Source: Parasphingorhabdus marina DSM 22363
GTDB taxonomy: Bacteria > Pseudomonadota > Alphaproteobacteria > Sphingomonadales > Sphingomonadaceae
DNA length: 64,000 nucleotides
NCBI RefSeq assembly: GCF_900128895.1
Contig: NZ_FSQW01000001.1
Span: 1,178,001 to 1,242,000 of the forward strand
Reading direction: 5' to 3'
Within the stretch, counting starts at the first letter, position 1, and each line of letters opens with the position of its first letter. This document shows, piece after piece, positions 8,898 through 17,886 of the stretch. The translations under genes were made by a program, and so were the position numbers. The notes beneath the pieces were generated by a model. The model ran no database searches, had not been told where the DNA came from, and saw nothing but the letters and a program-made list of their open reading frames with translations.

Positions 8898-9995
8898 TCA
8901 GGCCGATTCGACCGGATGTTTCGGGCTGGCTGCGGGTTTTTCATCGCGAAACATGACACCGCCATCCGGTTCTGACAGGACTTCCGGGCTGTTTTCATCG
9001 GCCGGAACTGCCAGTTTGGTGATCTGGACCCATTCGCCTGCAGCATTGCGCTCATATTTCGGGGCGCGCTGGACATTCCAGACCAGACCCATTCTCTCCC
9101 AGAGCGAGATGATATAGCCGTTGATGTCGATTTCCCACCACATGATGCCGGCATAGGCACTGCGCGGGTGGCGGTGATGGTTGTTGTGCCAGCCGTCGCC
9201 GAAGGTTAGCAGGGCCAGCCACCAGAGATTGCGTCCCTTGTCCCCGGTCTTGAACCGCTGGGAGCCGAACATGTGGCCGATGCTGTTCACGCCCATCACC
9301 AGATTGAGGAAGAAGAAGGTCCGGAAAAATCCGCCAATCAGGATGGTGCCGATGATATTTTCCACCGTACCGAATGTCAGCGCCCAGACCACCGGAATGC
9401 CGATCATCGATACCGCGACCCAGAACCAGCGGGTCCGGTGGGCGAAGAGCACGGCATCATCATCGATCAGGCCCTTGCCATAGACGTTCATGTCCGATGT
9501 TGTGTTGTCAAACAGCCAGCCGAAATGGGCGATGGCAAAGCCCTTGAAGCCCTTCATCGGCTTGCCGAATCCGTCGACATGCGGGCTGTGCAGATCGCCA
9601 ACCCGGTCGGCAAAGGCATGATGCCGCCGATGGTCAGCAGCCCATTTGAGAACCGATGCCTGGCAAGCGAGCTGCGCCATGATCGCAATGGCATAGCGCA
9701 TGGGGCGCGAGGTTTCGAAGGACTTGTGGGTGTAGAAACGGTGGTATCCGATGCCCACGCCCATGTTGATAATGACATAACCGGACAGGAAGGCCGACCA
9801 TTCCACCCATCCGGTGGACTGGGTGAGTGTCCAGTAGAGCGCGCCGAGCGAGCCGATCACCATCGAGGCGAGCAAGATGCCATATTCGAGCTTCTTGGCC
9901 CGTGCCGCCGGTCCGCCAATGATCACGCCATGCTGTGGATGATCCACATCTGGCTGATAGTCTTCCGGCTGAATATCGCTATATGCCGTCGCCAT
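8898..9995 (-). CDS. Acyl-CoA (delta-9 type) fatty acid desaturase
   Basis: A 365-residue membrane di-iron desaturase of the stearoyl-CoA desaturase family. The three histidine boxes are intact: HRFYTH at 85-90, HRRHH at 122-126 and HNNHH at 270-274, with four hydrophobic segments between them. It would introduce a cis double bond into acyl chains to tune membrane fluidity. The start MATAYSDI at 9995 is preferred because it gives a family-like N-terminus; the frame stays open upstream to 10046. The C-terminal 40 residues are hydrophilic and probably lineage specific. Electron donor partners are not encoded nearby. Confidence 0.9.
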   Translation of the reverse strand: MATAYSDIQPEDYQPDVDHPQHGVIIGGPAARAKKLEYGILLASMVIGSLGALYWTLTQSTGWVEWSAFLSGYVIINMGVGIGYHRFYTHKSFETSRPMRYAIAIMAQLACQASVLKWAADHRRHHAFADRVGDLHSPHVDGFGKPMKGFKGFAIAHFGWLFDNTTSDMNVYGKGLIDDDAVLFAHRTRWFWVAVSMIGIPVVWALTFGTVENIIGTILIGGFFRTFFFLNLVMGVNSIGHMFGSQRFKTGDKGRNLWWLALLTFGDGWHNNHHRHPRSAYAGIMWWEIDINGYIISLWERMGLVWNVQRAPKYERNAAGEWVQITKLAVPADENSPEVLSEPDGGVMFRDEKPAASPKHPVESA

Positions 9996-10277
9996 TATTC
10001 TGACCCCACTGTTGATGCGAGCCACTACTGACATCGCGGTAAGCAATTTAGCGGTTTGGCGACATGATTACAATTATCTTAACCTTTCCGGCAGGAAAAT
10101 GCCCCCATTATGACTGCAACAGTCAACCGTCGGGCCGGATTCACGGCAGCAAAGCTGTCCTGAACACGGCGTCCGCCGCAATCCCGGTGCGGATCATCGC
10201 GGGAAACCGGATGTTCATGAACAGGAAAGCGCTCATACGCCCATTCTCTCCCGTCGATAACTGACAGGAGAATAACA

Positions 10278-10616
10278 ATGACGATTCGGTTCATGAAGCT
10301 GGCACTGGCCGGTCTTGCAACCGCTGGCCTGCCTTTGACAGCCATATCTGCCCATCAGTCGGGCTATGGCTCACACGAGAAAATCCTCACCCAGCCGATC
10401 GCCAATGTGGAGAATAATTACTGGTTCGATTACCTGACAGACATTCGCGAAGCGGAGCATGAGCTTAAAAAGGATCTTGCGCGCGCGACCGACGAGGAAG
10501 ATCGCCGCGAAGCGCATGAAGAGTATCGCGCGGAAATTGCGGATGCGAACAAGGATTATCGAAAGGAAATGCGGGAGCGTGGGTACCGGGTCGGCCGCGT
10601 AACCGTGGGCGACTAG
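10278..10616 (+). CDS. Small exported protein of unknown function
   Basis: A 112-residue protein with a clear signal peptide (LALAGLATAGLPLTAISA, cleavage before HQSG) followed by a highly charged, probably alpha-helical region rich in Glu, Asp, Arg and Lys (EAEHELKKDLARATDEEDRR). The ATG is preceded by ACAGGAG at good spacing, and a strong terminator follows the stop, so it is a monocistronic unit. I do not recognise a family. The charged helix could be a coiled coil. Confidence 0.75.
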   Translation: MTIRFMKLALAGLATAGLPLTAISAHQSGYGSHEKILTQPIANVENNYWFDYLTDIREAEHELKKDLARATDEEDRREAHEEYRAEIADANKDYRKEMRERGYRVGRVTVGD

Positions 10617-10638
10617 TCCTCCGGACATGTCGCCACCG

Positions 10639-10675
10639 GGCGGGAGATCTGCTTCGGCGGGGCTCCCGCCTTTTT
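10639..10675 (+). terminator. Rho-independent terminator of the small exported protein gene
   Basis: An 8-bp perfect GC-rich stem, GGCGGGAG at 10639-10646 pairing with CTCCCGCC at 10663-10670, is followed directly by TTTTT. It lies 22 bases after the stop of the plus-strand gene. The T run is on the plus strand only. Confidence 0.88.
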
Positions 10676-10704
10676 ATTGTCCGGTTATATCCAGGCGGTG
10701 CCGG

Positions 10705-11478
10705 CTAGCGATCATCGGATCTGCGAGAGCGGGTCTCCACGGACCGGCGGGAACTGCGAGCTGCCGGACGGGATGGCCGGGCCGGTGCTTGCCTGGCCGC
10801 CCGGCGCGGTGCGGCATCCGGGCGGTTTGGTCGGGTCTGTCGTGTCTGGCGCGGTGCGGCATTTCGTCGTTCGTTTCTGGCCGCCCGGCGCTCGGTCCGG
10901 CGTTCCTGTCGAGCTGCTCGCTGGGCCGGTGTCATATTGGCTCGCCGTTCAGCACGACGCTCACGGCGAATCTCGCGCTGCTCCGGAGTCAGGTTTGCGC
11001 GCCGCTCGGCACGTCTTTCGCGGCGCATGCTCCGTTCCTCGGGAGTCATCATCGCCCGCCGCTGTGCCTGTCTGTCCCGGCGGGCCGCCCGTTCTTCCGG
11101 GGTGAGATTGCCGCGACGATCGGCATGTCGCCGACCATCACGGTGCTTTGCACCCCAGATTGCGCGCTGACGCGCCCAGTAGCGCCGATGGTGACGTTTC
11201 ATCGCATAGCGCGACCCGCCACGATCGAAAATATAGATGCCAAATCCGGGATAGTAGAAACTGTCATACCAGCCGCCGCCATAACCGATATTGGCATAGC
11301 CATAGCCATCGTCGCAGGCATAATAGTCATCAAATGGCGCATAGGGATCGCAGCCATATCCGCCGTTAACATACCCATCGCCATAATAGCCCCCGCCATA
11401 TCCCGCGTAGGTACAGGCCCCGAGGGTCAGCAAGGCGCCGCCCGCAAACACCAATTTCCCGAATCCGGTTCCAGCCAT
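10705..11478 (-). CDS. Gly/Tyr-rich lipoprotein with arginine-rich 19-residue repeats
   Basis: A 257-residue protein. The N-terminus is a lipoprotein signal with lipobox TLGAC (Cys22). Residues 23-80 are rich in Gly and Tyr (YGGGYYGDGYVNGGYG). Residues 126-201 hold four tandem 19-residue repeats opening with TPEER or a variant and continuing in Arg, Ala and Glu. The tail is Arg/Ala/Pro rich and strongly basic. The repeats are probably helical; the net charge suggests binding to an anionic partner such as LPS, peptidoglycan or nucleic acid, which is inference. Coding is supported by the lipobox and by the in-frame repeat. No known family is recognised. Confidence 0.72.
   Translation of the reverse strand: MAGTGFGKLVFAGGALLTLGACTYAGYGGGYYGDGYVNGGYGCDPYAPFDDYYACDDGYGYANIGYGGGWYDSFYYPGFGIYIFDRGGSRYAMKRHHRRYWARQRAIWGAKHRDGRRHADRRGNLTPEERAARRDRQAQRRAMMTPEERSMRRERRAERRANLTPEQREIRRERRAERRANMTPAQRAARQERRTERRAARNERRNAAPRQTRQTRPNRPDAAPRRAARQAPARPSRPAARSSRRSVETRSRRSDDR
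10876..11103 (-). repeat. Four tandem 57-bp coding repeats
   Basis: The four 19-residue units lie end to end with no linker: residues 126-144, 145-163, 164-182 and 183-201 of the minus-strand lipoprotein. Units two and three are the most alike and share RRERRAERRAN. The period is a multiple of three, so copy-number change would keep the frame. Confidence 0.8.
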
Positions 11479-11587
11479 GTCAAAAGCCCCTCATCTTTGC
11501 GGAGCGCAGCTTACACCTGCTGTCTGCTCCGAGTCTCAACTATTTGCCCTGTGTCGCATTTTGTAACGGAAAGGCATTGAATTGGAT

Positions 11588-11604
11588 ATGAATGGTCCAT
11601 TCAT
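11588..11604. promoter_or_regulatory. Perfect 17-bp palindrome, candidate TetR-type operator
   Basis: ATGAATGG, a central T, and CCATTCAT form two perfect 8-base arms. The site lies 70 bases upstream of the P450 start in the divergent gap between the lipoprotein and P450 genes. Length, symmetry and single-base centre resemble operators of TetR-family repressors; that family assignment is inference. A weak -10-like GGATAT (11584-11589) overlaps its edge. No regulator gene lies beside it. Confidence 0.6.
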
Positions 11605-11674
11605 TCTGGCTCTTGCTGACATTCATGAAAGTAGCTATCGTCCGTCGAAAGACTAGAAATCGAGGAGTCCTCCC

Positions 11675-13084
11675 TTGGCAACTGCCCTGTCCGCAAAAGA
11701 ACCGCAGCCGCATGGCTATCCCTATCAGGAGTCGGCCAATCCGCACTGGGTGCGTCCACCTGGCAAGGACAAACTGGCCCATATCCCGGGAGAGGATGGC
11801 CTGCCATTTTTCGGCTCGACACTCGAGATGCTCAAAGACCCACCGTCGTTCGGCAGGCGCATGTTTGAGCGGCACGGCTCAATCTACCGGACGTTCAGTT
11901 TTGGCGGATGGTCGGTGAACCTGCTCGGCGCCGAAGCGACCGAACTGGTGCTGTTCAACAAGGACAAGATTTTCTCCAGCGAACAGGGCTGGGGGCCGAT
12001 ACTCAACAATCTCTTCCCGCGCGGGCTGATGCTGATGGATTTCGAGCGGCACCGGGCCGATCGCAAGGCGCTGTCGGTGGCATTCAAGCCGGGACCGATG
12101 AAGCACCATTGCCAGGTTCTGGGCGAGGGCATCCGGGAACGGATGGAAGACTGGAACGGGTCGGCCTTCAAATTTTACCCGGCGATCAAGTCGCTTTCGC
12201 TGGATACCGCGGCCAGCGCGATTCTGGGCATTCCCTGGGGACCCGAGGCCGATCGGATCAACAAGGCGTTTGTTGACGAGGTTCAGGCATCCGTCGGGGT
12301 TGTCCGCTCGCCCATCCCGTTCACCAAGATGTGGCGCGGAGTGAAAGCGCGGGAATATCTGCTGGAATATTTTACCCCGCAGGTGAAGGCCCGCAGGGAA
12401 AAGGGCGGCGAAGATATCTTCACCCAGATCTGCCTGGCCACCCATGAAAATGGCGAATTGCTGACCGAAGATGAAGTGGTTGATCACATGAACTTCCTGA
12501 TGATGGCGGCGCATGACACGATCACGTCTTCCGCCACCAGCATGACCTATCTGCTGGCCAAGCATCCCGAATGGCAGGACCGGATCCGGGAAGAATGCCT
12601 CAAGGTCGCTCCAGCGGGCGCGCAATTGTCCTACGAGGACCTGGGCAAGCTGGAACTGACCGAAATGGCATTCAAGGAAGCCTTGCGGCTGATCCCGCCG
12701 GTGCCGTCCATGCCGCGCCGGGCGATCAAGGATTTCACTTTCCGCAATTTCACCATACCGGCCGGTACCACGGTGGGCATCAGTCCAAGCTTTGTCCACA
12801 AGATGGAGAAGCACTGGCCGGAACCCGAGAAATTCGATCCGCTGCGCTTTACGCCGGAAAATTCCGCTGGTCGGCACAAATATGCCTGGGTGCCCTTTGG
12901 CGGCGGCGCGCATATGTGTCTCGGCCTGCACTTTGCCTATATGCAGATCAAGATCCTGATGCATGCGATGCTGACCCAGAACCGGGTCGTGTTGTCGGGT
13001 GGTCCGGACTATGAACCGAAATGGCAGGTCTTCCCGATCCCGCAGCCCAAAGACGGCTTGCCGGTGTGTCTGGAAAAGCTGTAA
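11675..13084 (+). CDS. Cytochrome P450
   Basis: A 469-residue haem monooxygenase. The haem-binding signature [10 protein letters not shown] places the thiolate ligand at Cys415. The I-helix oxygen-activation motif is AAHDT, the K-helix ExxR is EALR, and the meander has FDPLRF. There is no N-terminal membrane anchor, so it is soluble. The TTG at 11675 is chosen because GAGGAG lies seven bases upstream and no in-frame ATG before the conserved N-terminus fits. No ferredoxin or reductase partner is encoded beside it. It heads a run of four plus-strand oxidoreductase genes; the substrate is unknown. Confidence 0.93.
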   Translation: MATALSAKEPQPHGYPYQESANPHWVRPPGKDKLAHIPGEDGLPFFGSTLEMLKDPPSFGRRMFERHGSIYRTFSFGGWSVNLLGAEATELVLFNKDKIFSSEQGWGPILNNLFPRGLMLMDFERHRADRKALSVAFKPGPMKHHCQVLGEGIRERMEDWNGSAFKFYPAIKSLSLDTAASAILGIPWGPEADRINKAFVDEVQASVGVVRSPIPFTKMWRGVKAREYLLEYFTPQVKARREKGGEDIFTQICLATHENGELLTEDEVVDHMNFLMMAAHDTITSSATSMTYLLAKHPEWQDRIREECLKVAPAGAQLSYEDLGKLELTEMAFKEALRLIPPVPSMPRRAIKDFTFRNFTIPAGTTVGISPSFVHKMEKHWPEPEKFDPLRFTPENSAGRHKYAWVPFGGGAHMCLGLHFAYMQIKILMHAMLTQNRVVLSGGPDYEPKWQVFPIPQPKDGLPVCLEKL

Positions 13085-13108
13085 TCGGGACATGACCGCC
13101 GGACCGAA

Positions 13109-14182
13109 ATGACGGATTCCCGCACCTATGCAATAGTCGGATGCGGCATGATGGGCCGCGAGCACATGCGCAATCTGGCGCTGGTGCCGGAAGCGGAACT
13201 GGTCGCGATTGTCGACCCCCATGGGCCGTCACGGGATGCGGCTGCCGAGTTGGCAGGCAAGTTGGGACAGTCCTTTGCCTGTTACGAAACCGTAGAAGAC
13301 ATGATGCCATCGGCCCGGCCGGATGCGGTGATCGTGGCGGCGCCCAATCACACCCATTTCGCAATCGCGCAGCAACTGATGGGACATGAAGTTGCGCTGT
13401 TGCTCGAAAAACCGATGTGCACGACCGTGGAGGATGCCGGAAAGCTGGCCGCACTGGCGGCAGATTATGATCCGCTCTTCTGGGTCGGGCTGGAATATCG
13501 CTACATGCCGCCGGTTACGCGCTTTGTCGAACGGGTGCAGGCGGGAGAGACGGGTCCGGTCAGGATGCTGTCGATCCGCGAACACCGCTTTCCGTTCCTG
13601 ACCAAGGTTGGAGACTGGAACCGGTTCAGCGCCAATACCGGCGGGACGCTGGTCGAGAAATGCTGCCATTTCTTCGATCTCATGCGTCACATTTTGCAGG
13701 ATGAACCGGTGCGGATTTTTGCCAGCGGCGGGCAGGATGTGAATCATCTCGACGAAGTGTACGACGGCAAGCCGTCAGATATTCTCGACAATGCCTATGT
13801 CATCGTGGATTTCGCCGGCGGGGCCCGCGCTACACTGGATCTTTGCATGTTCGCGGAAGGGGCGGAACAGCAAGAGGAAATCTATGCGCTCGGCGACGTC
13901 GGGAAACTCGATGTGCGGATTCCCGCGGCCGAAATTATCTGGTCACCCCGCGATGGTGCGGGTGTCCGGAGCGAGCCGGTAGACACCCCACCTGAAGCTC
14001 TGGCCGCCGGTGACCATCACGGCGCGACCTGGTTCCAGCTACTCCGTTTTCACAAGGCCCTTGTAGAAGGCGGCTCACCGGATGTCAGTGCGATTGATGG
14101 CCTGCGGTCCGTGGAAATGGGAGCCGCTGCGCATCAGTCGATCGAGACCGGGCTGCCGGTAGCGCTTGATTTCTCGGGCTAA
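13109..14182 (+). CDS. Gfo/Idh/MocA-family NAD(P)-dependent oxidoreductase
   Basis: A 357-residue dehydrogenase with an N-terminal Rossmann fold (YAIVGCGMMGREHM, GxGxxG) and the family EKP motif in LLLEKPMC, the catalytic Lys being in EKP. The C-terminal alpha/beta domain carries the GGTLVEKCCHFFDL segment typical of the family (DxGxHxxD position occupied by VEKCCHFFD). Members oxidise or reduce sugars, inositols and related polyols. It lies 24 nt after the P450 and 19 nt before the aldo/keto reductase, implying one transcript. Confidence 0.9.
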   Translation: MTDSRTYAIVGCGMMGREHMRNLALVPEAELVAIVDPHGPSRDAAAELAGKLGQSFACYETVEDMMPSARPDAVIVAAPNHTHFAIAQQLMGHEVALLLEKPMCTTVEDAGKLAALAADYDPLFWVGLEYRYMPPVTRFVERVQAGETGPVRMLSIREHRFPFLTKVGDWNRFSANTGGTLVEKCCHFFDLMRHILQDEPVRIFASGGQDVNHLDEVYDGKPSDILDNAYVIVDFAGGARATLDLCMFAEGAEQQEEIYALGDVGKLDVRIPAAEIIWSPRDGAGVRSEPVDTPPEALAAGDHHGATWFQLLRFHKALVEGGSPDVSAIDGLRSVEMGAAAHQSIETGLPVALDFSG

Positions 14183-14201
14183 ACAGGGAAGACCGCACGA
14201 C

Positions 14202-15152
14202 ATGGATATGCCTCAGACAGGTTTTGGATTGTGGAAAGTTGCGTCGGAAGATTGCCGGGCCACGATCCTGGAAGCCGTGCGCGCCGGATACCGGCATTTC
14301 GACTGCGCGGCCGATTACGGCAATGAGGAAGCGGTTGGTGAAGGCCTTGCCGCGGCCATGGCGGACGGCCTGTGTTCCCGCGACGAGCTGTGGATCACCT
14401 CCAAGCTCTGGAACACCTGTCATGCGCCCGAACATGTTGAAGCGGCCTGTCGCAAGTCGCTTGCGGATCTGGGGCTGGAATATCTCGATCTCTATCTGAT
14501 CCATTTCCCGATCGCACTCGAATTTGTGCCTTTTGAACAACGCTATCCGCCGGAATGGATCCATGATCCGGACGCGGACAAACCGGTCATGCAGCGGGCG
14601 GCGGTGCCGTTGCACCAGACCTGGCGCGCGATGGAAGAGTTGCAGGACAAAGGTCTGACGCGTCAGATCGGCGTGTGCAATTATAATAGCGCGCTGATCC
14701 ACGACCTGATGAGCTATGCCCGCATCAAGCCGGCGGTGCTGCAGATCGAGGCGCATCCCTATCTGACCCAGGAGAAGCTGATCCGCCTTGCGAGAGATTA
14801 CGGGATTGCCGTTACTGCCTTCTCACCACTTGGTGCGCTATCCTATGTTGAACTTGACATGGCGGGGGAGAATGACACCGTTCTCAATGCCCCCGCTGTC
14901 ACCAAGGCCGCCGCCCGGCATGGCAAGACTCCAGCGCAAATCGTACTCCGATGGGCGACACAGCGCGGCACGTCGATCATTCCCAAAAGCACTAACCCCG
15001 AGCGCATGCGGGAAAACCTGGCGATCACGGATTTCAGTCTGTCCGAAGACGAGATGGCGGCGATTTCCGCGCTCAACCGCAATCGCCGCTTCAACGATCC
15101 CGGCGTGTTCTGCGAGCAGGCTTTTGACAGCTTTCACCCGATCTATGACTGA
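14202..15152 (+). CDS. Aldo/keto reductase, xylose-reductase-like (AKR2 type)
   Basis: A (beta/alpha)8 NADPH-dependent reductase of 316 residues from MDMPQTGFGLW. The catalytic tetrad is visible: Asp in GYRHFDCAADYGNE, Tyr in the same segment, Lys in WITSKLWN and His in YLIHFP. IIPKSTNPERMRENL is the cofactor phosphate site. The C-terminus (RRFNDPG) resembles fungal and bacterial xylose reductases, pointing to sugar-like carbonyl substrates. A TTG at 14166 inside the upstream gene is an alternative start but less likely. The end overlaps the next gene by 8 nt. Confidence 0.9.
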   Translation: MDMPQTGFGLWKVASEDCRATILEAVRAGYRHFDCAADYGNEEAVGEGLAAAMADGLCSRDELWITSKLWNTCHAPEHVEAACRKSLADLGLEYLDLYLIHFPIALEFVPFEQRYPPEWIHDPDADKPVMQRAAVPLHQTWRAMEELQDKGLTRQIGVCNYNSALIHDLMSYARIKPAVLQIEAHPYLTQEKLIRLARDYGIAVTAFSPLGALSYVELDMAGENDTVLNAPAVTKAAARHGKTPAQIVLRWATQRGTSIIPKSTNPERMRENLAITDFSLSEDEMAAISALNRNRRFNDPGVFCEQAFDSFHPIYD

Positions 15153-16089
15153 AATTGCCCTGACATTGCAGCAATGGAATGGCGTCGAGTTTCCACATGT
15201 CTTGGCTGGTTCCAGCAGTCTGCCGGACTATCTCGCGGCCAACGGAACTGTCGTCAGCGAACAGCTTGCCGCCAGCGGCGCGATCCTCTTTCGCGGTTTT
15301 GACGTGGCAGACTCCGAAACCTTTGACGCAGCAGTTCGGGCTTATGGTGCACCCGGTTTCACTTACGCTGAATCCTTGTCCAATGCGGTACGGGTCAATG
15401 TCACGGACCGGGTGTTCACGGCCAATGAAGCCCCGCCGGATACCAGCATCTATCTCCATCACGAAATGGCGCAGACCCCGATCTACCCCTCGAAACTGTT
15501 CTTCTTCTGCGAAATCGCGGCTGATGAAGGCGGCGCGACGCCGCTGTGCCGATCGGATATCCTCCTCGACCGGCTGCGGCAGAGTGACCGGGCCTTTGTC
15601 GATCGGCTCGAACGTGAGGGCGTGCGCTATACCAATATCATGCCGGCCAGCGACGATGTCGGTTCCGGGCAGGGGCGCAGCTGGCGCAGTACATTGGATG
15701 CGACATCCCGCGAGGACGCCGAAACCCGCTTGCGCAAACTGGGCTATGACTGGGAATGGCAGGAAGATGACAGCCTGCGCGCGACGACGCCCGTACTCGA
15801 TGCCGTGCGGCAACTGCGCGATGGCCGGACGGTCTTTTTCAATCAGTTGATCGCCGCCTTTCGCGGCTGGTCGGACAGCCGCAATGATCCGTCCCGGGCG
15901 ATTCGCTTCGGTGGCGGTGAACCGATCACCCTGACGGACATGACGGAAGCGATCCGGCTGTCGGATGACCTGACCTTTGACATGCCCTGGCAGTCGGGCG
16001 ACGTCGTGCTGGTCGACAATTTTCTGGTCATGCACGGCCGGCGCCCGTTTTCCGGGAAACGCCGGGTGCTGGCCTCTCTGATCAGCTGA
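15145..16089 (+). CDS. TauD/TfdA-type Fe(II)/2-oxoglutarate-dependent oxygenase
   Basis: A 314-residue non-haem iron oxygenase from MTEIALTLQQW; the ATG overlaps the reductase stop. The facial triad is readable: HxE in YLHHEMAQTP and the distal His in FLVMHGRRPF, with the 2-oxoglutarate Arg in GKRRVL. The HxE form and the surrounding sequence recall SyrP-like hydroxylases rather than taurine dioxygenase itself. A much longer open frame exists upstream but runs through the reductase gene and is not used. It converges on the symporter gene with an 8-nt overlap. Confidence 0.88.
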   Translation: MTEIALTLQQWNGVEFPHVLAGSSSLPDYLAANGTVVSEQLAASGAILFRGFDVADSETFDAAVRAYGAPGFTYAESLSNAVRVNVTDRVFTANEAPPDTSIYLHHEMAQTPIYPSKLFFFCEIAADEGGATPLCRSDILLDRLRQSDRAFVDRLEREGVRYTNIMPASDDVGSGQGRSWRSTLDATSREDAETRLRKLGYDWEWQEDDSLRATTPVLDAVRQLRDGRTVFFNQLIAAFRGWSDSRNDPSRAIRFGGGEPITLTDMTEAIRLSDDLTFDMPWQSGDVVLVDNFLVMHGRRPFSGKRRVLASLIS

Positions 16090-17803
16090 TTGCCGCTTCG
16101 GACCGGGGCTCGGCCTTCGCTTTCCACACCCAGTAGGCGAGATTGCAGGCGACCAGCGCTGAAAGCGCCACGACAAAGGGCAGTTGCAGACCCTGTCCTG
16201 AAGCCAGGCCGATATCGGAAAACAGCAGATAGAGCGCCACCACACAGGAAAAGAGAGTGAAAGCCAGCGGCCGGGCAAAGGCCCAGGGGGTCATGTCGAC
16301 CTTGCTGTTGCTGGTGAACGCCCACGCCTTTTCTCGGGGTTGCCAGGCACCGACAGCGAGCATGATGCCGACCTCTATCACGAACAGTATGGCATATTGG
16401 TGGAGGAAATGGATCGTGATCGCGTCATCAAAGACGAAGCGCAGCAGCCCATAGGCGGTGACGTGGAAGAGGATGACCAGCTTGGCACCCAGCGCCGGCA
16501 CCCGCGTTGTGAACAGGCCGACGATCACAATCACCACGGTCGGGATATTGTAGAAACCGGTAAACACCCGGATAACCTGCCATAACCCTTGCTCGGCGAA
16601 ATAGAGCAGGGGCGCGACGAGGAAGGAGAACAGGGCGATGACAATGGAAGCGATTTTGGCGACCCGGACCAGCTGCTTGCCTTCCGGCTTTGTGCGGGAC
16701 CAGGGCCCATAGACATCCAGGGCAAACAGGGTCGCCGCGCTGTTGAGCAGCGAGTTGAACGAACTGAAGACCGCACCGAGCAGGACAGCGAGGAAAAAGC
16801 CCGAGAGATAGACCGGCAGCACATCGCGGATCAGGCGCGGATAGGCCTGGTCAATCGATCCGAGGCCGGGGCCGTAGAGATGATAGGCAATGACACCGGG
16901 AATCATCATCATGAACGGCACCAGGACCTTGAAAAAGCCGGAAAACAGGACGCCCTTCTGCCCTTCCGCAAGCGATGCGGCACCTAGCGTACGCTGGATG
17001 ACATATTGATTGGTGCACCAGTAGAACAGATTGGCGAACAGCATGCCGGTAAACAGTGTCCCGAAGGGTGTGGGGTCGTCCGCGCCGCCAATCGCATTGA
17101 GCTTTTCGGGATGATCGCTGACCAGACGGGACAGTCCGTCGCCGAAATCTCCCTGGCCCAGAGCGATCAGGCCGAGGACGGGAACCAGAACACCGATGAT
17201 CAGCAGGCCGATCCCGTTGATGGTGTCCGAGACTGCAACCGCCTTCAGCCCGCCAAATATCGCGTAAACCGAGCCGATAGCTCCGATAGCTACCACGGTG
17301 ACGACCAGCGCCGGGAAATAGTCGAGACCGGTGAGCTGGGGGATGTCAAACAGCTGCATCACCGCGATGGAGCCGGAATAGAGCACCGAAGGAATTGTCA
17401 CCAGTCCGTAGCCCAGCATGAACAGGATCACCGACATCCGCCGCACCGTGTTGTCAAAACGGTCGTTGAGAAACTCGGGCAGGGTTGTGAAGGCGCCGGC
17501 GAGATAGCGGGGCAGGAAGATCAGCGCCATCGCGATCGTCGCGACCGCTGCGGTTACCTCCCAGGCCATGCTTGACAGATTATAGCCATAGGCCGAGCCA
17601 TTCAGCCCAATCAGCTGTTCGGCCGACAAATTAGTCAGCAGCAGCGAACCGGCAATGAAGACGCTGCTCAGCCCGCGTCCGGCGAGAAAATATCCGTCCT
17701 TGTCCTCGACCGTGCCGCGCGTCCGGCGCCAGCTGATCCATGCCACCAGACCCATGAAGAACAGGCAGCTGACAAGCGTGAACAAAAGACTGCTGCTGTC
17801 CAA
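16082..17803 (-). CDS. Sodium:solute symporter (SSS/SGLT family)
   Basis: A 573-residue inner-membrane protein with about 14 hydrophobic helices of the LeuT-fold SSS family. GYFLAGRGLSSVFIAGSLLL and TNLSAEQLIGLNG form the conserved TM1 region, and the layout resembles Vibrio SglT, suggesting a sugar or polyol substrate. The start is a TTG with AAGGAA five bases upstream. Position at the end of the P450/dehydrogenase/reductase/oxygenase run, on the opposite strand, suggests it imports a substrate of that pathway; this is inference. Confidence 0.9.
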   Translation of the reverse strand: MDSSSLLFTLVSCLFFMGLVAWISWRRTRGTVEDKDGYFLAGRGLSSVFIAGSLLLTNLSAEQLIGLNGSAYGYNLSSMAWEVTAAVATIAMALIFLPRYLAGAFTTLPEFLNDRFDNTVRRMSVILFMLGYGLVTIPSVLYSGSIAVMQLFDIPQLTGLDYFPALVVTVVAIGAIGSVYAIFGGLKAVAVSDTINGIGLLIIGVLVPVLGLIALGQGDFGDGLSRLVSDHPEKLNAIGGADDPTPFGTLFTGMLFANLFYWCTNQYVIQRTLGAASLAEGQKGVLFSGFFKVLVPFMMMIPGVIAYHLYGPGLGSIDQAYPRLIRDVLPVYLSGFFLAVLLGAVFSSFNSLLNSAATLFALDVYGPWSRTKPEGKQLVRVAKIASIVIALFSFLVAPLLYFAEQGLWQVIRVFTGFYNIPTVVIVIVGLFTTRVPALGAKLVILFHVTAYGLLRFVFDDAITIHFLHQYAILFVIEVGIMLAVGAWQPREKAWAFTSNSKVDMTPWAFARPLAFTLFSCVVALYLLFSDIGLASGQGLQLPFVVALSALVACNLAYWVWKAKAEPRSEAAIS

Positions 17804-17886
17804 AAGCGTTCCTTCCCCTAAAGATCAGTAACTAGAGCATATCCCGCAGCGAAGGGAAATGCCGTTTGTCCGGGAGAGCAGCCCTC

